DNA of 64,000 nucleotides from Thelonectria olida (GCA_020736575.1 JAGPYM010000006.1:1-64000), one strand, 5' to 3'; shown: positions 10,318 through 21,990, counted from the first letter of the stretch. Made by a program: numbers and translations. The notes: generated by a model from the sequence alone, not told the origin.

Positions 10318-11343
10318 CTAAGAGCCAATGGATTCTATGCCATTATACGGAGTAGACGCTATTATATCCAGCTTGGTGATCTCATCGCTAACTTCCTCAT
10401 CGATGTCTGACTGGTAGAAGCAACCGTATCGTAGTGTTTGGAGACTTGTAAGACCAGATAGCACTGGCCCTATGCAGTCTTCCCGTATTCTGTGTAGCTC
10501 TAACGATGTCAATGTTAATGGAGCAGGTGGATGTTCGGATGGCCAGGCGAAATGAATGGGGTTGTTAATTGAGGCCGACAGGGTTTGGATGTTAGGCAAG
10601 TTGAGCAGTGCAAGTATATCGGCCGGGTTTTGATTGTTGGTGCGTTTGCTTGCAGTTTCCCTTTAAGCTAGCGACACGGTTGTTAAGGCCTGGAATGTAG
10701 GTAGCTGATGCTGAAACCCATCCCGACGTGGGTTGCAGAGAGCTAATCTAAACCTATGTCCCAAGTAGTGGCTCTCAATGGTCCAGTTGGATTGGAGCGA
10801 GAGTGATGCTAAGTTCGGTAATATGGACATAAGAAGCGCGATAACGGCATTAGCGACGCCCAATTGAGTCTTCCTCTTCCAACTATCGGCGACGTCCTGT
10901 GAGACTCCGGTACGCGTGATGGCTTGAGATAATTCCAAGAACGGGAGTGAGACGGTTCTAGGTAATGCATCGGGTGTTTCGCTTCCACCCGACTTTGTCA
11001 TGAAGATCCGGCCGTCAAGCCTCAGGCTTCGGACATGACTGCATAGCTCGGGGTTCTCGGGCAGACTTCGCAGCAGCAGTAATATGGGCGGATGGTGGTC
11101 CAAAGTCCATTCCATTTGGATGTGCGCGCAATGCGAGGCTCGGCAAGTTGGCGAAGACCCTGGCTCGCCTGGAGACGGCGGCGAAGTCAGGTAGAGCCAG
11201 CGATTCGTTGAAGGCGAGCTGCATCTCATGGGAGCAGTCAGATAGAGACCTTGCAACCATTGTAGAAGATGAGAGTACTCATGATCAGAGGTTAAGGTGA
11301 TGAGAAACAGGAAGGGGCGGAGGAAATTGTCAACTAATTTCAA
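10318..11343 (-). pseudogene. LRR/F-box-like gene with in-frame stop and likely frameshift
   Basis: Two minus-strand open frames (11343-10666 and 10662-10318) lie in the same phase, separated by one TAA at 10665-10663. Changing that codon to CAA would give continuous Leu-rich sequence: ILPNLASLSLQSNW before the break, LLNLPNIQTLSASI and LTSLQTLRYG after. A second lesion near 11115 is suggested because plausible N-terminal sequence (RARVFANLPSLALRAH) sits in another frame. The pattern fits the LRR-like C-terminal region of fungal F-box or F-box-related proteins. The stop is C-to-T, the RIP direction. Probably non-functional. Confidence 0.6.
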
Positions 11344-12079
11344 GGCGGCGGATTGCCGTCGCTAACTAAATAAAGTATGTACTCCTCATCGCCCCCACAC
11401 ACTCACTACCCCGTAATCAGCGGCCCAACATGGGTCTACCCTTATGATCTCCATGAAACTTTTTCAGCTTCCACGGAAGGGTCGTGCTAATCCCATAAAT
11501 TCAGGGTAGTCGCTCGTTTTATTACGTCTTTGTTAGTAGCAACAATATTGCGAATGCTCGGAATGCTAGTACAGGTAGCTAGTAAATTAAAAAACTAAGG
11601 CCCAGTTTAAGGACCTTATTCCGCTCCGCCGCCCCAGGAGCGATAGTAATAAGAATGTAAATAGTTGCCTGAGAAACTTCAATTTAGTACGAACTCAGCC
11701 CGTTACTAGCAGGCCCGTCCGTCTAGGGTAAAGACCATGGATGCACAGAATAGTGCTTGGCCATTAGACTATAACAAAATGCCAAGCTTCTAGATGTGTT
11801 ATGTCTATTTACTCTAGCTTTACTTGCTTGACAGTTGAATTACTATATAAGGCAACCTCTAGAGTTATCTTCTGCTTTAATAAACCAAGGGAAATATTAT
11901 TAAGGCACTAGTTAACAACTGTCCCCAACTTCTCCTATTGCTAGTTGCTTTGCCTGCCTGCACAAATATCTGTGGCAGAAATTGCATCGTCGCTAGGGAG
12001 CCAGTCCTCGATCTGCCAACTAGGTGCTCGTACCCTCGTAGTCTCTCAAGTCAACTGTTCTCTTCCTGTTCTTCATTTT
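11344..12079. other. Gene-free stretch
   Basis: Moderately A+T-rich in 11500-11900, with no frame or repeat recognised. Confidence 0.5.
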
Positions 12080-12420
12080 CTGGTATCTCTATTCACGTGA
12101 TATGAAGAGTCTGGGGCGATGATGACTTCTAGTAAGAGCATATCCGAGTAGGCCTGAAGATACGCCGAGGAGTCCGGATGAGCGAATAAGACAGCGGTAA
12201 CCCGGCCGTCTTGACCGAACTGTATTCGTCTCCCAAAGGCTTCTTTGTTGAGCTTGGTGGCGAGCGCATGAGTTTAGCTTTGCCCTTCGCAAGCTTCTCT
12301 CTTGGTACGCGCCATCCCGTTGTGGATGTCCTGTTGGGTCGCCAAGGAATCGCAATTCCGTCATCTACACGTTCGGATGTCTCTGGGAGCTATACCGACG
12401 TGGGATAAGCGTGACAGATC
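12080..12420 (-). mobile_element. Mutator-like (MULE) transposase fragment
   Basis: One minus-strand frame, broken by two stops, carries the signature of fungal MULE transposases: VGIAPRDIRTC, NCDSLATQQDIHN, KREACEGQS, then IQFGQDGRVTAVLFAHPDS and AYLQAYSDMLLL. In the family this stretch lies just before and at the start of the catalytic DDE domain (first Asp in LLLDCTYKTN). Here LLLE replaces it and the rest is absent. It is a short dead remnant, and no terminal repeats were found. Confidence 0.75.
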
Positions 12421-12896
12421 CACTGCAACTTCTTCTCCTGGCTTGCGATGTGCTGAGTGGGCAGAGGGTTGCCGGTTTGGTGCATGGTTATGCATGGAAA
12501 ATCGCTTGTCCGGGCGATATCGGACAGTCCGGTAGAGATTCTTAAGCCAAAAATGAGAATTCGCAGCAACTTCCTGGATTGGCCGTCTCCCGCTGGTGCT
12601 CTACCGATCCATTAGGAGGCTAGCATGATCGATCGTAAGCGTATGTAACTGTTTGCCACTCTTCCCTTTAGTGGACTTCCCGGTAGTTAAGCTGTAACCC
12701 CCTCGTAGCCGCCCATGGGGCTTGATACCTTTCACATGCTTGTAGATTCTGAATCTTGCTGCGTACATACAGTTATTAGTCTCGATTGCATTTAACCTGT
12801 AATAAGCTATTTAGTTAATTTTCTTTTTCTTTTTCCTTAAACTTGTCTTCGATCGTAACCTATATAACTGGGCCCTGGACTCTCGGTTGATAAACG
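12421..12896. other. Gene-free stretch
   Basis: Flank between the MULE fragment and the 3' end of the TMEM184-like gene. Nothing recognised. Confidence 0.45.
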
Positions 12897-14206
12897 CTAC
12901 CTGTTGGGATTGAGGGGCTGGTTATCAACTCTATCATCCTCGCCGAGATTCCGTCCAGACACAACCAAGATAGATTCAATAATGCCGGAGGGTTTGATCA
13001 TGGTAAGCCAGGCATGAACACCGAGTGGACCTCCCTGGTAGAGTCTCGAGCGCTGGCCGGGTCGGTCCATAGCTATACAGCTTCCGTGACTATTCTTATT
13101 GATATAAACGCGCCAGGAATATACCCATAAAAAGAATAGCGACAGAGGAACCATCTCTATACAGACAAGTAAGTTAGGAATCCCGATATGGAGATCTGCA
13201 AAGGTCAGCGTGTCTGTCTCTTTCAGTGCCCCAATATCCGTAAGGACCCAAAATAGTATCTAAAAGAAGGCAATCAGCGCAACGGTTTCTCTTTTTTCAA
13301 GACAAGCTGGCAAGGGCGGGCAGCCTTACTCCTTGTATAAAATTTAAGAAGACGATGATTTTAAATGCTATTAATTTCAGAAGAGGTCGGCGCTGTGCGA
13401 GGTCCGTTTTCAGGAAGTGGTAAAACTGCAGAATAGACAGCACGGCGGTGACCAGGGAGATTATCTGAATCAAGCGTAGCCAAAACTTGGCAAAATGAGG
13501 CATGAAGCTCCATCGGCAATAGATCCCGACAGCCGCAGTAACATCAGTTGCGATTGACACAATAAGTGCAACGATGGGCATTTGGAAGACCATAAACCAG
13601 CGAATCTGATTATATAATATTAGCATGCATCGAGATGCAAAGATACTTCCAGCCATCATACCCTGAACCATTTTACTCCACTTGTCTTCTTCGTCGCAAA
13701 AAAGACTTCGCGTTGATCGATGTTGGGGCAGACGTAGTCGCGAAGGAGCAGGAAGAACGAACAGAAGGCGAGACCTTCAACGAGACTCAACCACGGATCG
13801 ATGTACACCTCCGCTGTAGGGAAGCAGACTGAAAGGAATGATATGAGAGAATACATGGTGATGAGGGTACTAATGCGCATAATCCTGGAAGCAAATTCTG
13901 ATTAGCAATCGATTTACAAAGCCCATTTAAAAAGCTACCTACTTGACCTGCTCTGATGGGTTTGAAAGATGTGTCGCATGAAGTTGTTTGAAGGCCATCA
14001 TAACGGTGATGGTAAATGCAGCGCATGTTCCAGAGATGATAATATTCAGGTCATAGAAAGTCATGCCCCCAACGAGATCGTTCGGGGCATCTGCTTGTTA
14101 TTAGCAAACTTCGCGTCGTGAGAAGTGGATCTTTTGTACCTTCATTCAAAGAGGGGTTGGGGCACATTTTGTGTTTGCTGGATGAATGATGGTGGAAGAT
14201 ACCCAT
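12897..14206 (-). CDS. TMEM184 / organic solute transporter-alpha family protein (359 aa)
   Basis: Five exons join without a frame break: 14206-14140, 14093-13943, 13884-13662, 13605-13330 and 13259-12897. Introns have canonical ends (GTACAA, GTAGGT, GTATGA, GTAAGG donors) and TAAT/CTGAT branches. The product has about seven hydrophobic segments and the family marks of PF03619: MRISTLITMYSLISFLSV, PTAEVYIDPWLSLVEG, FFLLLRDY, a WFMVFQMPIVALIVSIATD helix, and LLKLIAFKIIVFLNFIQG followed by WVLTDIG. Family members are vacuolar or plasma-membrane proteins, and the animal OST-alpha proteins move organic solutes; the fungal role is poorly defined. The C-terminal 60 residues after WRVYINK are hydrophilic. 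The start at 14206 is the first ATG after an in-frame stop. The second exon may begin 3 nt later (two AG acceptors). Confidence 0.85.
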
Positions 14207-14359
14207 GTTCACGGCGTATCTGCTTCGAGTTGAAATAGGTCCCGCTGCTGAGCAAAGTGTCCTGTGTTGCTTGTGGAAGTGATGAAGTTTTGCCAAGAAT
14301 GAAAGCCAGAAGAAGCCAGATATTTCTATTCTGGCCAGTCCGATCGGTGAAATCATTGT

Positions 14360-14852
14360 GAAATCAGTGGAGGCATGGAGACGCCACCTGATAGCCAACG
14401 GCGCCAGCCACGCTGCGGCTGCTGGGCTCGTGTGTTTCTCGTCGACTCGGTACAGCCAAGTTGCAGGATTTGGGCGTTGCGTCAGCCAATCAGCATCACA
14501 GGATATGTCGTTTCTCGCCCTTTTAAGGCCACCCACGTAGCAAGACGGGCTAAGGAATTGAGTTCGCCTTTGGTGGGTCAGGTGTATGCGGATACCTGGG
14601 GCATCCTTCGCGGCCAGAAACCGGTGAGCGAATCTGCATTTGATATAGAGAGGTGATGGTAAGCTCAATGGACTTGGTGAGGCGCGCGAATATTTCTTGG
14701 CTTTCGCAGAGACGATCATCAACCCCTGAAGCCCCAGAAGTTCCTTGTCGACTGTCAGTATCGGATGACATTTCAGATAGCGATATCGATTCCTCCGACT
14801 CCGAAGAATCTGAGGCTTCGGACGCGGGTTCCGACGTGCTCTCGTCAAACAA
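14360..14852 (-). pseudogene. Decayed fragment of a conserved fungal N-terminal domain
   Basis: A minus-strand frame (14852-14550) has an acidic Ser-rich start, then FARLTKSIELTITSLYQM and IRSPVSGREG. This resembles the region of many fungal zinc-finger or ankyrin-associated proteins where a helix is followed by an IRxPxxxDR segment. Further on, in another frame, WLTQR, ATWLYR and EKH resemble the next conserved block. No frame is continuous, and it abuts the promoter of the TMEM184-like gene. Identification is by resemblance only. The overlapping plus-strand acidic frame (14653-14874) is an alternative reading. Confidence 0.3.
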
Positions 14853-14883
14853 CTGCAGCGCCCGCGCAAGATGACGATGAGGA

Positions 14884-15330
14884 ATGCAGGTGACTCTAAG
14901 AATCTACGACTTCGAAATTGTAGGCGCAGTCTTAGGGTCCATTCCTCTCGTCATGGGAGCCGTATCTCAGTACGGCAAGGGGGTAAGTTGCAACGGTTCG
15001 CTGGCGGTGCCGAGGAGTCCAGACGGAGAAAGTTGTTAGGTGTCCACGATCAAGGGTATGCTCGATTACGAGCTTTTATTCGGTGATATCGACGCTGGGC
15101 TTCAATCGATTCGTTGGGCTTTCAGACAAGCCTGCGAACAGCTCCTAGATGGCTTGTCGCTCCCCGACGACGAACTCCGAGATTGCTGGATCGGCAGACG
15201 GGGTGGGATTCGAAGGAATTGAACGAGGCTTTGCTTGCTTTGATGGGCAAGGACAATTATCTGGCATTCGAGAAAGCGGCCAAGAGCATTAATCGGCGCT
15301 TGAGGCTTTTGGGCGGCAACCTCGGGCTTG
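14884..15330 (+). pseudogene. N-terminal domain of a fungal STAND/HeLo-like or DUF7580-type protein, frameshifted
   Basis: ATG at 14884 opens a 33-codon exon ending EIVGAVLGSIPLVMGAVSQY, the hydrophobic start typical of fungal proteins whose N-terminal helical domain resembles HeLo-like/DUF7580. A GTAAGT donor at 14983 and TTAG acceptor at 15039 join to a helical segment (GDIDAGLQSIRWAFRQACEQ, LSLPDDELRD). Just after DELRD the sequence continues only in another frame (LLDRQTGWDSKELNEALLAL, LAFEKAAKSINRRLRLLG), so one base is missing near 15185. No downstream kinase-like or NACHT domain follows. Such domains occur in heterokaryon-incompatibility and immunity-type proteins; this copy looks dead. 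Confidence 0.5.
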
Positions 15331-15378
15331 CTGCACAGGGCGTCCATCTCACTTACCCAAATTGTCCCTCAATTCATT

Positions 15379-15735
15379 ATGGCCACCCAGTTAGTTCGTT
15401 TCGAATTCTATTGCAACGAGACGAAGACGCTTACCTACACGCACGAAATCCCCTCGAGTCTGATCCGCAACGCCGGCTCGGCAGGTGCGACTGCTGAGTA
15501 TAATGATCTTTTCATAGGGACAATAACGCCGATTATGAAGGAGCACGAAAAGGTTTGTCGCAATGCTTGCGGAAACGTCTCCTGCGATGGCTGTGAATCG
15601 CCTGCGGGCATGGTATCACAAAGCCCAAAGTCCTGGCTCCACCTTAAGCCTTTCATCGGCGTACGGGTCACGCCGTTCTGTGGACGATGCAAAACTATAG
15701 GGTGCTGTGGGAAAGAGCGTCGAAAACCGGACTGA
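15379..15735 (+). CDS. Small cysteine-rich hypothetical protein (118 aa)
   Basis: The frame starts MATQLVRFEFYCNETKTLTY and ends shortly after CKTIGCCGKERRKPD. Nine cysteines cluster as CRNACGNVSCDGC near the middle and CGRCKTIGCC near the end, suggesting a zinc-binding or disulfide-rich fold. There is no signal peptide. It lies directly after the decayed STAND-like segment and could be its true C-terminus or an independent gene. I do not recognise the family. Confidence 0.35.
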   Translation: MATQLVRFEFYCNETKTLTYTHEIPSSLIRNAGSAGATAEYNDLFIGTITPIMKEHEKVCRNACGNVSCDGCESPAGMVSQSPKSWLHLKPFIGVRVTPFCGRCKTIGCCGKERRKPD

Positions 15736-17278
15736 AAGGTGCACAAGAAGAAGTGCACGGCGGCCAGGGGTGGGTAAAAGCGGGAGATCTACACCGAGGC
15801 GAGTGGGTTTAGATTATGGATGACGGTTTACAGGGGCGCCCGCGCTTAATTGTACTACTTAGATAGTTACAGAATACACACAAAGAGAGAACGGAGATCT
15901 TATTCATAGGCGCTCTCTGCCTGACGACTGATGATAATCACTTCCTGACCACTCTCTCAGTCAATCATATTTTAGATGCCTCCTCTAAATACTTGTTCTT
16001 GGGAGGGTGGCGACTCCGGCTCGGGCGATTTGAAGACTCCGACCATGCCGATGAATGTGGGCTATTTTCTGTCTGTCCTCGATGGTATATTCCTTGGTAT
16101 TCTGGCCTTTGGGAGATACGGGGGTTTAACGCTCAGGGATGCGACTCTGCACGCATGATATGACGAAATGTCACGGCACGTTCTGCCACTGTCCATCGCA
16201 TCGTTGAACTAGGTCTGCGTGAAAGTGGTTAGGCCGGTCTGCGAGGACTGGCTCATCTTTCGGACTGCCTTCTATCGATGCTGGCTCCACGCCAGTCTAT
16301 AATTGGTGGCTGGGATGTGGATGTCTTCTTGTTAATAGCTTCCGCTAGTTAGCGCTAGTTTCTTCTTCTTTAATAAACACAACATGCACATTTCAACACA
16401 TATCGCCTAAATGATAGCTGCAAGCGTACTAGAAAGAGTTCGTCTGGTGGGAAATGTCCCACGGATCCTGCCAAAGGGTGCCTGGAGGGTTATAACGACA
16501 AGGCACCCTTTCGCAAACTCGACAAGAGCTAAAAATCATCAAACTACAAGTCCATTGGATGAAATTGCCTCTGCTCTTCAGAGACCATGGGGGCCATCCA
16601 TGGTGTCGGAAAGTTTCGAGCCACCTCGTCGTCGGGGATCCATACCAACTAGCTTCTCGCGCTATTCGCTATCACGGCATCAGGCCACGTTTTCAGGTAC
16701 GACTCTTCCAGCAACCGATCATGGCCCAGGCCGCTGCGCGCGAACTCTGGGTCGGCATGTTCCGGACATGGCGTCTTTGGGAGGGCATATCTGGAGCTTC
16801 GCCGTTGCGACGAGGCGCAAGGATGTCGCACCATGTGCTGGGCTGAGACTGTGCTGAGACTTGGTTACATCACATATCTAGTAGGCAGGTACGCAGAAAG
16901 TGGCCTGCTGAAAAAAGAATGCTCTAGCCTCGCGTCACTGTGGCTAGAATGTGCTGTATGTATAATAGCGTCTCCCATTGTCCTGGACTCAGAGTGGCTG
17001 ACTCGCGTCTTCATCACGCGCGGTCCCACTCGTGTCTTCGCCCAATCAGTCCCTGCACCTCACCTTGCTAGAGATAAAATGAAAAGTCGCCACCGCCGTC
17101 GTCCCCGCATTGCTTCGCGATCCTGCCTGCCACTGAGAGTAACCTATTTGGCGGTCGCATAAGCCATTCGTTCCATCGACTCTCTATTAACTCTTGGATA
17201 GTCCCGCCTCTTCCTCGTTTCGACCCCAACGCTCATCATTTCCTCCTACTGACGGAGGCCTGCGTACAACATCCAACC
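15736..17278. other. Gene-free stretch, 1.5 kb
   Basis: Several short frames are present (for example 15976-16158 and 16411-16857) but none has a recognisable motif or convincing gene structure. The last 120 bp are the pyrimidine-rich leader of the rhodopsin-like gene. Confidence 0.45.
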
Positions 17279-18900
17279 ATGTCGGCCTTCGTTGCAGAGA
17301 TATGGACTTGGTATGCGTTGACGTGGGTGATTGTCATCTGCAGGATGTACGTGCGATGCTCTATCCCTTGCGGCCTTTCCAACGCTCCCAGTCCAGAAAA
17401 TATGCTGACGGTTTACGCTTGAAGGACATCACGAAGGCTTCTTTTCGGTTCGTTTAAGAAGTTGCAAACCGAGGATTTCCTGATGATGTTCGCCATGGTC
17501 CGTCAACGAGATTCCAAACCGGCCTCGTGTCACAAACGCAAGCTACCCGAACGCCACGATTTCTAACCTGCCCTAGGTCACCGACACAGTTTTGATGATC
17601 GGCATGGTCGCCATTTCGCGCACGAGCAGCAATCTTATCGATCCCAAAGATAACACTGAACTCACCCCGGAAAACATCAAGGAACGAGTAATCGGCTCTA
17701 AATGGGTCCTGGTCGTGGAGCAGATGCAGATCATCACCATCTGGACCCTGAAGATCTGCCTCCTGCTACTGTACAACCGATTGACGTCAGTCATCTCACC
17801 ATCACTGCCAACTTGCGAGAACTATCGCATCTAACAACCCCCTAGTATGATTTTGCAACAAAACTGGGCTGCTAAGATCGTCGGCGGATATGTTGTCGTT
17901 GGCTTTGTCGTCATGGAGATTCTCTACATGGGAGTATGGTGCCGGCCGTTCAACCAATATTGGGCCGTGCCCCCTGACAACGGTATGTTGTGAAGGACGA
18001 GTTCCGTCCCCCTCGTTGTTCTTCCTGCATCAGATTGCTAACCTGAAACGCATAGTCCAATGCTCCGCCGCTACAAATCACCTCATCACAAATGCCGTGC
18101 TCAACATCTCTTCCGACATCTTGATCATCCTCATTCCCACGCCCATCTTCCTTCAGTCTCAGTTGCCTATCAAGAGAAGAGCACTTCTCTGCGGTGTCTT
18201 TGCCCTGGGCGCATTCACGGTAAGGAGAACCCTCAAGCGGATCTCTTAGGATTACTTGCATCTCTGTGTATCATTACAACGTACGACCCGGAGTCTGAAG
18301 CTTACATTTGTCTCAAACTAGATTGTGTCTGCCATTCTCAACAAATTTTACAGCTTCAACGATCCATTTGGCGCCAACTGGACATTTTGGTACATCCGTG
18401 AATCTTCGACAGCGCTAATCACGGCCAACCTGCCGTATATCTGGACCCTTCTGCGCCGTCTGTTCAACCTCAGATCCTTCGCCGGTTCCTCCCACAAGCG
18501 CTCAACTCAGCCTTCAACACGTTGCCGCTCCGACTTCAGTCATGGCGTTCATTCGCAGGTGCGGGCAAACCCCCAAGGCACTCTTCATCGCCTGGACAGC
18601 GAGGAGCAAATCAACAACACGTACTCGATGCCGTTGAAGGTCTATCAGCGCCACGAAGTGGAGATAAGTAGTGAGGAAGCTACTCCCGGATATCGACGCT
18701 CGCCCCCTGGTGCCATTCCCAGTGATTTGAGCGCCGGCGTTATCAAGGACACGAGTAGTTCATCGCGTGATGAGGAGACAGGATCCGAAAGACTGCAGTT
18801 GGTGTTGTCAAGGTCTATCATGGGGTATGAGAAGGAGCTCACCCATCCCGACAATGTACTTGTTTCATTCTGGTGGCCACTTTCTAACTCACCCAAGTGA
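17279..18900 (+). CDS. Fungal rhodopsin-domain integral membrane protein (409 aa)
   Basis: Six exons: 17279-17346, 17425-17497, 17577-17785, 17846-17982, 18056-18219, 18322-18900. They total 1230 nt with every phase consistent. The protein matches the fungal rhodopsin-like family (PF20684): first helix with a CRM/TSRRLLFG loop, TEDFLMMFAM, IITIWTLKICLLLLYNRLT, GVWCRPFNQYWAV, the conserved CSAATNHLITNAVLNISSD followed by ILIILIPTPIF, then FALGAFT and TANLPYIWTLLRRLF. About seven membrane helices precede a 160-residue Ser/Glu-rich cytoplasmic tail. These proteins lack the retinal lysine of true rhodopsins; function is mostly unknown, with some relatives acting in surface sensing (Pth11-like). 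A second, distant member lies at 57910-59267. No lesion seen. Confidence 0.85.
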
Positions 18901-19649
18901 CGTACCACATACCCCAACCTAAATAGGTTTTGTAATTTATAGCTTCGATGACTTACTGTCGCACTGAGCGTGCTTAAAGAATTAAGGTGAATACGATGAG
19001 CAGCAGCAGTGTGTTGATTGATTGTTGTCTAAAGTGTGGTGTACCCTAGCCCACAGGTTGTACTTGAAGCACGCAGCTGGAGTACTTAGTACAGTTGTTT
19101 CCTGAGGCTCGTTGAGATTATGCCTGGCCTGCGACACTTACCCTCTGAGCCCCCGATAAATTCACAAGATACTGTTGCACCGATTGAGCGTGGCGCCCTC
19201 TCACCCACTACAGCACACAGAAAGGGCTAAACACTTATATAGCAAAGGAAGAGTTGGAAATTTTCATTAAAGAGATGAGAATTTCGAAGAAGAATGTATA
19301 CAATAAAAAATTCTAGTTATATCAGGATAGCAATCATTTGATTGTACGTTTTCACGAGAATAATATTAATGAGTTCAAGATATGAGACAGCGGGTCTATA
19401 GAAACCGACTTGTTTCCGAATGACCTAAAAGACTTCCATTCGGATTAATATAAAATCATATATTTTATTACCGCAATCTCGGCAATTACATGTACAAGAA
19501 CTGACAGCCGGTGAAGGTAGGTGAGAAGAGGCAGAGGAATGGCATGGTATAATGAATCTAAGAGAGTGTCAATTCATCTGTAACCCTACCAAGTTGGACA
19601 GCTTACCCTCACCAACTTTCACTTCTTAAGGAGCTAGATCATGTTAAGA
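18901..19649. other. Gene-free stretch
   Basis: A+T-leaning (19250-19480) with no frame recognised. Confidence 0.45.
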
Positions 19650-20110
19650 ATCTGACAAACATCAAGAGCCAATGGTAAATCTAATCCCATTGTTGCTAAA
19701 AGCAAATCTGGCCCCTGTAGAGTTGTGGCCTAAACCGATACCGTATATGCGAACCAAATCCGCTGATCGAGCCCTTCCCAGAAGACGTACCATGTCTGCT
19801 CATATTCGACTGCGCAGGCACTCGAGTGTTTCTTGAGGCCCTGTCCACCAATTTCTAAGGCCATGTGCTTCTGACCTTGCCAAGTGTAGGGATTGACTGC
19901 AAAGTCAGAGTACCAAAGTCCCTTCCCAGGGCCACCTAAACCGACCCAAAACAGGCGGAGGCGCTTGTCATCTACGACAAGGTGAGTAGGGCTTGTGCCG
20001 GGGTAGACAACTTACCCTATGGCGTTCTGGGCCGCCACAGAACGGTGCCAGTCCAGTTCCCGCCTTCAGAGGTAGAATGCCATGTCTTCCATAAGAGATG
20101 ACATCTCTGC
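19650..20110 (-). pseudogene. Remnant of a beta-propeller/lectin-like repeat protein
   Basis: On the minus strand one frame reads DDKRLRLFWVGLGGPGKGLW, then YSDFAVNPYTWQGQ, EIGGQGLKKHSSACAVEYEQ and TWYVFWEGLDQRIWFAYTV. This alternation of Trp/Tyr-rich strands (LRLFWVG..LWYS, WYVFWEG..IWFAY) is typical of repeat blades in fungal sugar-binding beta-propeller proteins. It is followed by a frameshift into GLGHNSTGARFAFSNNG. Upstream, NWTGTVLWRP in another frame looks like a third blade. No start or full length survives. Exact family not identified. Confidence 0.45.
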
Positions 20111-20139
20111 ACAGCTGGAGTATGGGCGAGATTTTACAG

Positions 20140-20620
20140 CTCGCAAGGATCAGACACCGCTTCTATAGGCGCTTGAGAGGGAGCATTTGGGTCTTGATAA
20201 GCTTTTGATGGTGTCGAGTTAACTTAGTCTCGACTTGAAAGACCGCGAGGGTCGGACGGCGCTATTATTGGCCGCCGTGAACGGGCACGAGGCCATTGTG
20301 AGGCTCCTGCTGGCAACCGAAGGCGTCGATGTTAACCTGGCGGATAGGATTGGCCAGATGCCGCTATCGTGCGCGTCCGGAATAGACACGAGGCCGTTGT
20401 GAAGCTGCTGCTGGCGACCGAAGGCGTCGATGCCAACTTGATGGATATATACGGCCTGACGCCGCTATGGTGGGCGGCCAAGAACGGGCATGGGGCCATT
20501 GTAAAGCTACTGCTAGCGACCTAAGGCATCGATGTCAACTCGGCGGACACGGACGGCTTGACGCCGCTATCATAGGTGACCGGGAATGGGCACGAGGCAG
20601 TCGCAGGTCTGCTTGAATAG
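20140..20620 (+). pseudogene. Ankyrin-repeat gene remnant with stops
   Basis: Four to five ankyrin repeats are readable: GRTALLLAAVNGHEAIVRLL, then [40 protein letters not shown] and DGLTPLS..GNGHEAVAGLLE. In-frame stops interrupt them (TAG after TPLL near 20165, TAA/TAG elsewhere) and one frameshift lies near 20375. Several stops are G-to-A or C-to-T changes of Trp or Gln codons, the RIP type. It was probably the C-terminal array of a NACHT or kinase-ankyrin protein. Confidence 0.7.
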
Positions 20621-21364
20621 CATACAAACCGCTTTCCCACCCACCACCTGCTGCCTGCCCTGACTTATCTACTCAAGACGTGGCGAATGGAATGCCCAAG
20701 AATGTTGCTTATCCACCATCTGCTCGCAGTGCTCTACTGACTCCTAATCGTGGTATGGATTTCTAACCATCCTTGTAGCAACGGTGGGTCAAATTTGCTG
20801 TGATAGGTCGCACTTGGCAACTACTAGGATCACGAAGTTCCCAACAAGTAATCCTTAAAGCATTCCCTCCAATCAGGCTAAGTAGGAATCATGTCTGTTT
20901 CAACGTCCTGTGCTTCAGGATGCTCGATAGCGAATGTTGTAAAAAAAGTCGCAAGGCATATCGAGAGGATATGATAGTGAGGGCGAAAGTAAACTGGCCT
21001 ACGGAGTAGATGTTTCGTTTTGCCTTATAAAATAAGGGTTGAAGTGCTAAAGCGCAAGATGTCGAGATTCTTTGCCGACTTGGAATGTGACAGGCGCCTG
21101 AGCGGAGGAGATGAAAAACGAGCTTTTCCCTCTACAATAAGGGTCTTCTCGAGATAAGTAGCAAATGCGAACGATGCGCTGATCAGGCAAAGAAATTTTC
21201 CAGATTTTTCCGTGTAGCTCAAGTGGAAGGTTTCCAAATGGAAAGTGCGTTGCTTCAATTGCCTAGGGTGGGTTTCTAGATCTTCGGCCTTCCTTAGAAG
21301 ATCGGCGTGTGAGAGAGAACCAAGAGACATATCGATATTCCACAGACTGGAATGAGAAATGACG
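20621..21364. other. Gene-free stretch
   Basis: May include the 3' untranslated part of the LINE remnant. A minus-strand frame (21330-21025) has no recognisable motif. Confidence 0.4.
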
Positions 21365-21990
21365 ATAGTTTGATGGCGAGGGCAAATCTTTTCGAAGAAG
21401 AGGCTTGATTTGGCCAGCTTGATGTATTTGTCGAAATCTCTTCCTATTGCGAGGTTGAACGCAGCAGTCGGTGAGGGGCGAGCCTCATTCGATACTGCGA
21501 CGGTACCTTTCTAAAGTAGAAGATATAGTCAGGTGCTTTATATCGACCGCACGAGCAGATCACTTGCGCGTTATTGTGGTTGAATCTTTCGTGGTATGCA
21601 GCGAAGTCCCCATAGAGGGATCTTGCTGCAAGTAGATGGTGCAGAGCCGCCCGAGGGAGCGAGAGCTCCGGTGGGCAGCGTGTAGTCGCCTTGAGATTGA
21701 ATCTCCTATACTGCTCGGGGACGGAGGTTGCCCACCATGTTTCGAAGGCTTCTTTCGGTTTTTGCCTCGCGATCTTTCGCAGATATGCTAGCGTTGGCTG
21801 AACGCCCTCCGGCTCCGGCAGCGAGGATGCTGCTTTGGCACGAGAGTGCCTACTCCAGGACGGAAGTCGAGTTCCTTCAAGGAGATCGTATCGTTTGTCA
21901 TGCCTTGGACGAGATTTCGGATCGCATCGCTAATCCCGTTATCTGCGCACACTATCCCTTTTATCAGCTATAGCCTACGACATCTGGGGC
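21365..21990 (-). mobile_element. Tad1-type LINE remnant: C-terminal end of ORF2
   Basis: Broken minus-strand frames give QPTLAYLRKIARQKPKEAFE, TWWATSVPEQYRRF, LPRAALHHLLAARSLYGDFA, AAYHERFNH and the Cys motif CSCGRYKAPDYIFYFRK, ending FFEKICPRH. This is the characteristic end of fungal non-LTR retrotransposon ORF2 (RNase H linker plus terminal CCHC-like segment). Upstream parts are missing. Confidence 0.7.

Noticed and set aside
14051..14869. Long minus-strand frame of 272 codons
   Set aside because: It runs through the promoter, exon 1, intron 1 and exon 2 of the TMEM184-like gene in mixed frames; only short parts match real coding sequence.
16411..16857. 148-codon plus-strand frame
   Set aside because: No start context, domain or neighbour support; low-quality composition.
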